Origin: Candidatus Rokuibacteriota bacterium
GTDB lineage: Bacteria; Methylomirabilota; Methylomirabilia; Rokubacteriales; CSP1-6
DNA length: 6,118 bases
Direction of reading: 5' to 3'
Assembly: GCA_016201575.1 (NCBI GenBank)
Contig: JACQCN010000327.1
Location: forward strand, 1-6,118
Shown: positions 1-6,118 of the stretch, in pieces
How positions within the stretch are numbered: the first letter of the stretch is position 1
Layout: each line of letters begins with the position of its first letter
Position numbers and translations under genes: made by a program
Notes under the pieces: generated by a model
Seen by the model: the letters and a program-made list of their open reading frames with translations, nothing else
Database searches by the model: none
What the model was told of the DNA's origin: nothing

Positions 1-169
1 CCGCCGGCGCGATCGCGATCCGCTTGCCGCTCACGTCGTCGAGCACGTAGACCTCGTCCCGCAGGGTGCCGCTGGCGAAGACCTCGAACACCTCGAGGGC
101 CTCCTCCAGCGTCGTCCCAGCCGGCCGGGCCTTCATCATGGCCTCGACGGCCTCGAGCTTCAGCCGCAT
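1..169 (-). CDS. Unrecognised protein, N-terminal 56 residues only (3' end outside window)
   Basis: The ATG at 169-167 opens a frame that stays open for 56 codons to the window edge. It is preceded at 3-11 bp by a strong purine-rich Shine-Dalgarno (GGAGGGAG), which decides this start. The visible protein begins MRLKLEAVEAMMKARPAG, continues with a Glu/Leu-rich probably helical stretch (about residues 20-32), then a charged segment (RDEVYVLDD) and a probable strand near residues 50-55. There is no signal peptide and no transmembrane segment in this part. I do not recognise the family, and too little is visible for a domain call. It follows the liv operon on the same strand but after a spacer of about 290 bp with a terminator-like hairpin, so it probably starts its own transcription unit. 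Existence as a gene is fairly secure from the start context; function is unknown. Confidence 0.6.
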   Translation of the reverse strand, partial: MRLKLEAVEAMMKARPAGTTLEEALEVFEVFASGTLRDEVYVLDDVSGKRIAIAPA

Positions 170-172
170 GGA

Positions 173-180
173 CTCCCTCC
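173..180 (-). promoter_or_regulatory. Shine-Dalgarno of the gene starting at 169
   Basis: On the minus strand GGAGGGAG ends 3 bp before the ATG, with its GGAGG core about 6 bp upstream. It is a near-complete anti-16S match and is the main reason for choosing the start at 169 rather than one of the downstream in-frame ATG pair at codons 11-12. Confidence 0.55.
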
Positions 181-193
181 GAAGTGGCCAAGA

Positions 194-1109
<916 letters not shown>

Positions 1110-1117
<8 letters not shown>

Positions 1118-2915
1118 GGACCGCCTCCATCCCGGACCCGAGGTAGGCCTCGATCACCGTGGGGTTCTGCTGGATCTCCCCCGTCGTCCCCTCCGCGATC
1201 TTCTGGCCGAAGTCGAGGACCGACACCACGTCGGAGATCCCCATGATCAGCTCCATGTGGTGCTCGATCACGATCTGGGTGACGCCGGCGCCACGGATGT
1301 CGCCGATGATCTTCGAAAGGTGGTGGATCTCGGTGGGGTTCACGCCGGCCGCGGGCTCGTCGAGCAGCAGGAGCCGGGGCCGGACGGCGAGCGCGCGGGC
1401 GATCTCGAGCAGCCGCTGCTGGCCGTAGGGCAGGTTCTTGGCCAGCTCCTGGGCGCGCTCGCCGATCCCCACGAAGTCGAGCAGCGCGCGCGCCTTGCGG
1501 CGGAAGGCCGCCTCCTCGGCGACGGCGCCCGGCGTCTGGAGCAGGTGCGACCAGACGCCCGCGCGCAGGTGCAGGTGGAAGCCGACCATCACGTTCTCGA
1601 GCACGGTCAGCTCGCCGAAGAGCCGGATGCTCTGGAAGGTGCGCGTCACCCCGAGCTGGGCCATGCGGTGGGGCCGGGTGCGGCGCAGGACCTGGCCCTG
1701 GATCTCGACCTCGCCCTGCGTCGGCTGGTACAGGCCCGTGAGCACGTTGACGAACGTGCTCTTCCCCGACCCGTTCGGCCCGATCAGCCCGTGCACCACG
1801 CGCGGGCGCACGGTCAGGCTCACCCGGTCGAGCGCGCGGATCCCGCCGAAGTCCTTGGTCAGGTCGCGGGTGATCACCACGGGCTGGTCGCCGTCGCGCC
1901 CGCGGGCGAAGTCGAGCACGTCGGGGTCGGGCGCGACCGCCGCCGGCCGGCGGCGGAGGCGCGCGAGGACGGGCAGCTTCAGCAGGCTCCCGACGATGCC
2001 GTCGGGGAGGAAGATGATCGTGACCAGGATGATGCCGCCGTAGATGTAGAGGTGGTACTCGTGCAGGCGGGCGAAGACGGTGGGGATCAGGTTGAGGATC
2101 ACGCTGCCCACCAGCGGGCCGTAGAGCGTGCCGCTGCCGCCCATCAGCACCGCGGTGAGGATCGACACCGAGAGGCCGAAGACGAAGGTGTCGCTGTTGA
2201 TGAACCCGTTCTGGTGGGCGAAGAAGACCCCGCCGATGCCGGCGTAGACCGAGCTGATGACGAAGGCCAGCACCTTCCACCGGTAGACGTTGACGCCGAC
2301 CGTCTGGGCGGCGATCTCGCTCCCCTTCAGGGCCAGCAGCGTCCGGCCCACCCGCGACGTGAGCAGGTTGTTGGCGAAGAGCTGGCAGAGGATGGCCACG
2401 CCCGCGATGAGCCAGAAGTACTGCCGGGCGTCCATCTCGGCGCCGCCGGGGAGCGTGGGCGCCGGGATCGCCGCGATCCCCATGGGCCCGTTGGTGAGGC
2501 TCTGCCAGCGGTTGGACGTGACCTCGATCATGAAGCCGAAGGCCAGCGTCACCATGGCCAGGTACGGGCCCTTGGCGCGCAGCGAGGGCAGCGCGAGCAG
2601 GGCGCCGGCGACGCCGGCCAGGACCACGCCGATCGGCGCCGTGACCCAGAACGGGAGGTCGAGCCTCGTGGACAGGAGCGCGCTCGTGTAGGCGCCGACC
2701 GCGTAGAGCCCCGCGTGGCCGAGCGAGATCTGCCCCGTCCACCCCACCAGGATGTCGAGGCCCAGCGTCACGATGAACAGGTAGCCCAGCGACTGGAGCA
2801 CGAGGACGAAGAACGGGTCGTGGAAGACCAGCGGCAGGGCGGCGGCCAGCGCGGCCGCGGCGAGGAAGCGGAGCCCGTCGCGCGGGCCCGTGTGCGCGAA
2901 GACCGGCCGCCGCAC
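1110..2915 (-). CDS. livM-livG: Fused branched-chain amino acid ABC transporter permease/ATP-binding protein (LivM-LivG)
   Basis: A 601-residue two-domain protein. Residues about 15-305 are a LivM-type inner-membrane permease with roughly eight or nine hydrophobic segments, the LivM motif GWTGQISLGHAG (58-69) and an EAA-like coupling loop around 190-210 (GRTLLALKGSEIAAQTVGVN). A charged linker (318-343) leads to a LivG-type ATPase, about 345-601. Its motifs are Walker A GPNGSGKST (379-387), Q-loop region RTFQSIRLF (425-433), signature LPYGQQ (495-500), Walker B LLLLDEP (515-521) and H-loop EHHM with H552. The tail IEAYLGSG is typical of LivG. The LPYG form of the signature is known in this family. 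The likely start is GTG at 2915-2913, directly abutting the livH TAG (TAGGTG); there is no clear Shine-Dalgarno, so coupling to livH is likely. The stop at 1112-1110 lies inside livF. LivM and LivG are separate in E. coli, but single-chain fusions occur elsewhere. Both domains look complete. Confidence 0.93.
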
Positions 2916-3794
2916 CTAGACCTTCTCGATCTCTTTCTTGCCCATCAGGCCGGTGGGCCGCACGGCGAGGATGAGCAGGATGAAAAGAAAGGTGATGCCT
3001 TCCTTCAGGTTCGAGTTGACGATGCCGAAGAACTGCTCGAGGACGCCCACGACGAGCCCGCCGATCAGGATGCCGATCGGGTTCTCGAGCCCGCCGAAGA
3101 TCGCGGCGGCGAAGGCCTTGATCCCCGGCACGGTGCCCATGTAGGCCCACGCGAAGGTGATCGGCGAGATCAGCACGCCGCCGACGCCGGCCAGCGCCGA
3201 GGACAGCACGAAGGCGAGCACGATCATGCGCTGGACGTTGATGCCCATCACCGCGGCGGCGTTCCGGTTGTGGGCGACCGCCGTGAGCGCCTTGCCCAGC
3301 ACCGCGCGCTTGAGGAAGAACTGGACCAGCAGCACGGTGCCGATGGCGCCGAAGATGATGAACAGCTCCTGGGGGAAGATGCCGGCGGGGCCGAGCTGGA
3401 TCACGGTGTCGCCGAAGGGCGACGGGAACTTCATCTGCTCCGGCCCCCAGATCTGGACGGCGGCGTTCTTCAGGATGATGCTGACGGCCACCGTGCTGAG
3501 CACCCAGGAGAGCGAGAGCGCGTGGCGGAGCGTGGGCCGGATGGCCACGCGCTCCAGCCCCGCGCCCATGGCGCCCACCAGGACCACGGCGCCGGCCACG
3601 GCGAGGGCGTAGGGCAGCCCGAGCGTCACGTAGCACGTGAGCCCGAACAGCGCGCCCACCATCAGGAACTCGCCCTGGCCGAAGTTGAGCGCGCCCGTGG
3701 TGACGTAGGTGACGTAGTACCCCTGGGCGATCAGCGCGTAGACGCTGCCGATCGAGAGCCCGCTGACCAGCGCCTGCCAGATCTTGATCAGCAC
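2916..3794 (-). CDS. livH: Branched-chain amino acid ABC transporter permease LivH
   Basis: A 292-residue polytopic inner-membrane protein, the normal length for LivH, forming half of the membrane channel with LivM. It begins with an amphipathic stretch and the characteristic SGLSIGSVYALIAQGY (11-26), then GALNFGQGEFLMVGA (34-48), the Arg-containing loop ERVAIRPTLR (81-90), an EAA-like coupling loop GKALTAVAHNRNAAAVMGIN (167-186) and AAIFGGLENPIGILIGG (230-246). It ends with the family's RPTGLMGKK-type tail (279-287). About eight hydrophobic segments are visible, with no breaks. The start is GTG at 3794-3792, 15 bp after the livK TAG at 3812-3810, with no obvious Shine-Dalgarno, so translation probably depends on ribosomes finishing livK. 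That would matter if the livK frameshift is real. The stop TAG at 2918-2916 directly abuts the livM-livG GTG. Confidence 0.95.
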   Translation of the reverse strand: MLIKIWQALVSGLSIGSVYALIAQGYYVTYVTTGALNFGQGEFLMVGALFGLTCYVTLGLPYALAVAGAVVLVGAMGAGLERVAIRPTLRHALSLSWVLSTVAVSIILKNAAVQIWGPEQMKFPSPFGDTVIQLGPAGIFPQELFIIFGAIGTVLLVQFFLKRAVLGKALTAVAHNRNAAAVMGINVQRMIVLAFVLSSALAGVGGVLISPITFAWAYMGTVPGIKAFAAAIFGGLENPIGILIGGLVVGVLEQFFGIVNSNLKEGITFLFILLILAVRPTGLMGKKEIEKV

Positions 3795-3809
3795 GGCGGG
3801 GCGGCCGCG

Positions 3810-4779
3810 CTACTCGGCCCGCACGAGCTTGCCGTTCCGCCAGACGGCCAGGAAGCCGCTGTCGCGCCCTGTACTCGCGCTCGACGAGCTGGTGGAACTT
3901 CCGGGCGTTCTCGCTGTGGTCCGTCGTGTAGGAGGTGACGGCCATCACGCCCTCGACCAGCTCCTTGCCGCTGAGCTTCAGGAAGTTCGGCGCGATCAGG
4001 GCCCAGGTCGACGTCCACGGCACCTTCAGGCCGATCTTCTGCATGCTCTTGGCGATCTGCACGCCGGCCGGGGCCAGGCAGTAGGAGATGATGAAGTCCA
4101 CCTTGGCGTCCTTCATCTTGATGAGCTGCGGCGTCATGTCGGTGTCGTTCTGGTCGAACACCTCGGGGCCGGCGGCGATGGCGAGGTCGGCGGCCTTGAG
4201 GAGCCGGAGCGCCGTGTCCCGCCCGCTCTGGCCCCAGCCGGTGGAGTCGTGCATGAGGCCGATGCGCGCGAGCTTCTTCTTCTTGATGTAGTCGATCATG
4301 AACGACGTCTGGATGCCGTCGTTGAGCGAGACGCGGAAGATGTAGCTCTTGGGCGCGGTCGAGTAGCGGCGGATGATCTCCTCGGCGGTGGCGATCGTGT
4401 CCATGAGCGGCACCTGCCGCTTCTGGGCGATGTCGATGACGGCGAGGGCGACGCCCGAGTTGACGGGTCCCACGATGGCGAAGACCCGGTCGCGGGTGAT
4501 CAGCCGGGTGACGTTCTCCACGCCCTTGGCGGGCTTGGTCTCGTCGTCGTAGATCACGGCCTCGACCGGCTGCCCCTTGTAGCCGCCCTTGGCGTTGTAC
4601 TCCTTGAGGGCCAGGGTGAAGCCGTTGAGCGCGGCCTTGCCGTAGTCGTCGGTGCCCCCGGTCAGGGACATCGAGAAGCCGAGCTTCAGCGGCTCGGCCG
4701 CGGCGGGCGCGCCCGCCGCCAGCAGGAGCGCCGCGACCAGGCCCCAGGTGCATGCACTCGTCCAGCGCCGTCCACTCAT
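3810..4779 (-). pseudogene. livK: Branched-chain amino acid type ABC transporter substrate-binding protein (LivK-like), internally deleted and frameshifted
   Basis: Periplasmic solute-binding protein of the Peripla_BP_6 (Leu/Ile/Val) family, delivering ligand to LivH/LivM. The ATG at 4779 has an AAGGAG Shine-Dalgarno 6 bp upstream. Residues 1-28 form a Sec signal peptide (RR, hydrophobic core WGLVAALLLAAG, cleavage after PAAA, before EPLK); there is no lipobox Cys. Family features follow: KLGFSMSLTGG (32-42), YNAKGGYKGQPVE (61-73), DDETKPAKGVEN (78-89), IVGPVNSG (102-109) and the hinge region to EGVMAVTSYTTDHSENARKF (276-295). Identity stops at EYRAR (302-306). A typical C-terminal end, GRDSGFLAVWRNGKLVRAE plus TAG (3869-3810), follows at once but in a different frame. 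Family members run about 370-410 residues; only about 325 are accounted for, so roughly 60-80 codons of the second lobe are missing. The unshifted frame has no stop until 643. As it stands the protein should not bind ligand normally. Family assignment is firm; whether the lesion is biological is open. Confidence 0.8.
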
Positions 4780-4785
4780 GTGACT

Positions 4786-4791
4786 CTCCTT
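4786..4791 (-). promoter_or_regulatory. Shine-Dalgarno of livK
   Basis: AAGGAG on the minus strand lies 6 bp before the ATG at 4779. It fixes the livK start and is the clearest ribosome binding site inside the operon; livH and livM-livG have GTG starts without one. Confidence 0.7.
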
Positions 4792-4919
4792 CCGGCTCCG
4801 CGTTCACGCCGGGTGCATCCGCGGCCCGCGCGCCCGCCTGCTGCTCCCGAGCGATACGGGCAGGGTCAGGGTCGGCGAGGCCGGGACTCTATGGATGAGG
4901 CGACGATTACAAGCCTGTG

Positions 4920-4949
4920 ACCGTAAGCGGAGAGCCGGCGGCCTGTCAA
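4920..4949 (-). promoter_or_regulatory. Candidate sigma-70 promoter of the liv operon
   Basis: On the minus strand a perfect -35 TTGACA (4949-4944) is followed after 18 bp by TACGGT (4925-4920, 3 of 6 matches, keeping the first TA and last T). It lies in the 208-bp spacer between the amidohydrolase and livK and would give a leader of about 130 bases. A TGTAAT box a few bases further down (5 of 6 matches to TATAAT) has no -35 at proper spacing. The leader also contains a short tandem GACCCT pair (4873-4862). I found no convincing operator or riboswitch. Confidence 0.45.
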
Positions 4950-4987
4950 GGAGATTCCGCGACGGCGGGCGGCCGCGCGGGGCAGCG

Positions 4988-6118
4988 TCAGGCACGCGCC
5001 GCGGCCGGCGCCAGCACGGTCGCCGCCGGCTTCTCGACGACGGTGCCCTTGAAGAAGTCCGGGTTCACCTCGCCCCAGAAGCGCACGGCGTTGGCGAACA
5101 TGAAGTCGCGGAAGTCGTCGCCGGTGATGAGCCCGTGCTCGACGAGCTCGAAGGCCTCCGGCACGACGTCGGCCATGTCCGGGACGTCGAAGTGCCCGAT
5201 GTCGGAGCTGAACAGCGCGTTCAGGCGCGCGCCCATCGGGTTCGCGCGGCGGTTGAAGGCCCACGCGTTGATCGGGTCGTCGGCCTCGCAGCCGAAGTAG
5301 AAGCGCGGCACGAACAACTCGTGGATGTCCTCCGCCCGCGCGATCCGGCAGCGGAAGTAGTCGTCCAGGTCGTCGAGGCCGCCGGTCGCGGGCGAGTCGA
5401 CCTCGACCCCCTCGCCGCGGGCGAGGGCCGCCACCACCGCCTCGCGCCCGTACTTCCGGGCGAGGTCGAGCAGGGCCGCGCGGTCGAGCTTGCCCGGATT
5501 CGTGCGCTCGAGCGCCGGGCGGTTGCGCTTCTCCCAGTGGCCGACGAGATCCGCGTAGAGCAGGCAGGCCCAGCCCACGCCGCCCTCGAGGAAGGCGAAG
5601 TTGAGCTCCGGGAAGCGGCGGGTCACCCCGCCGAGGAAGAGCGCCTTGCACACCGCCTCGCCCGCCGAGGCGAAGTGGCCGATGTGGTTGTAGCAGAAGC
5701 TCGACGGCGAGTTGCGGAGCAGGATCGACCGGGCCCCGGTGTGGAAGCTGGGCGCGATGCGGAGCTCGCCGCACTTCGCCCACACGGGGTCGTAGTCGTG
5801 GTCGCTGTCGATGCCGATCACGTCGTACCACTCGGCGAAGGGCGACGCCTGGGGGTGCTCCTCGGCCAGGGCGGCGACCGGGCGCCGCATGAGGCTGGCG
5901 ACCATGACGACCCGGTAACCGAGCTGCCGCACCGCGTACTCCAGCTCCGCGACGGCCTCCTCGGGCGTGTACATCGGGACGATCGCCGCCGGGATGATGC
6001 GGTCGGAGAACTCCCGGAACTGCTCGGCGGCGAAGACGTTGTAGGCGCGGCAGGTGGCCCGGCGAAGCTCGCCGTCCTGCAGGCGGTGGAACCGGAGGCC
6101 GGCGGTCGGGTAGACGAC
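4988..6118 (-). CDS. Amidohydrolase family (amidohydrolase_2, ACMSD-like) metal-dependent hydrolase or decarboxylase, 5' partial
   Basis: A TIM-barrel metal-dependent enzyme of the family that includes 2-amino-3-carboxymuconate semialdehyde decarboxylase and related hydrolases of aromatic or carboxylic substrates. The frame is open to the window edge and already matches the family there (AYNVFAAEQFREFSDRIIPA), so the ATG at 5974 is an internal Met, not the start; 376 residues are visible. Counting from that Met, family landmarks are APSFHTG (74-80, probable metal-ligand His78), YNHIGHF (95-101, candidate His97 or His100), the GGVTRRFPELNFAFLEGGVGW block (115-135) and SSDIGHFDVPD (256-266, catalytic or metal Asp258). 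The N-terminal HxH motif would lie outside the window. There is no signal peptide in the visible part, and the protein is presumably cytoplasmic. The gene ends at TGA 4990-4988, 208 bp before livK, and could share regulation with it. Exact substrate cannot be told. It appears intact. Confidence 0.88.
   Translation of the reverse strand, partial: VVYPTAGLRFHRLQDGELRRATCRAYNVFAAEQFREFSDRIIPAAIVPMYTPEEAVAELEYAVRQLGYRVVMVASLMRRPVAALAEEHPQASPFAEWYDVIGIDSDHDYDPVWAKCGELRIAPSFHTGARSILLRNSPSSFCYNHIGHFASAGEAVCKALFLGGVTRRFPELNFAFLEGGVGWACLLYADLVGHWEKRNRPALERTNPGKLDRAALLDLARKYGREAVVAALARGEGVEVDSPATGGLDDLDDYFRCRIARAEDIHELFVPRFYFGCEADDPINAWAFNRRANPMGARLNALFSSDIGHFDVPDMADVVPEAFELVEHGLITGDDFRDFMFANAVRFWGEVNPDFFKGTVVEKPAATVLAPAAARA

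Noticed and set aside
3788..4807. A minus-strand frame of 339 codons overlapping livK.
   Set aside because: It is a shadow of livK, with low-complexity His/Arg/Gly sequence and no signal peptide or family motif; the frame starting at 4779 has the signal peptide, Shine-Dalgarno and homology.
4866..5831. A 321-codon minus-strand frame overlapping the amidohydrolase.
   Set aside because: It is an Arg/Gly/Pro-rich shadow of the amidohydrolase in another frame; the family motifs are all in the other frame.

Overview
The window is a GC-rich bacterial segment in which every credible gene lies on the minus strand, so it reads from high to low coordinates. It holds most of a branched-chain amino acid type (Liv/HAAT) ABC transporter operon, with a metal-dependent amidohydrolase upstream and the first 56 codons of an unrecognised gene downstream. 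The very high GC, GTG starts, a livM-livG fusion and this pairing of a Liv transporter with an amidohydrolase suit a soil or subsurface bacterium such as Candidatus Rokubacteria or a GC-rich proteobacterium. That placement is inference from style only.

Layout in transcription order: (1) 6118-4988, amidohydrolase_2 (ACMSD-like) family protein, 5' end outside the window. (2) 4987-4780, a 208-bp spacer with a good promoter candidate (perfect TTGACA -35) and a clear Shine-Dalgarno before livK. (3) 4779-3810, livK-like periplasmic substrate-binding protein, which has lost an internal segment and shifted frame near its 3' end. (4) 3794-2916, livH permease. (5) 2915-1110, a single gene fusing the LivM permease to the LivG ATPase, abutting livH. 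(6) 1117 downward, livF ATPase, overlapping livMG by 8 bp. Its ABC core is complete but its C-terminal tail is frameshifted, with the family's usual C-terminal residues still present in another frame, ending at 459. (7) 458-170, a spacer with a terminator-like hairpin and two identical 24-bp palindromic repeats. (8) 169-1, start of a gene of unknown function.

The parts form one import machine: binding protein, two permease domains (LivH, LivM) and two ATPase domains (LivG, LivF). The neighbouring hydrolase hints that the imported solute may be an aromatic or amide-like acid rather than leucine, but the sequence does not establish that.

The most notable observation is that two separate genes of this one operon, livK and livF, carry the same type of damage: an internal deletion near the 3' end that changes frame while the original last codons survive. 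This could be real decay or an assembly fault. I see no convincing evidence of a previously undescribed system, CRISPR array, mobile element or RNA gene.
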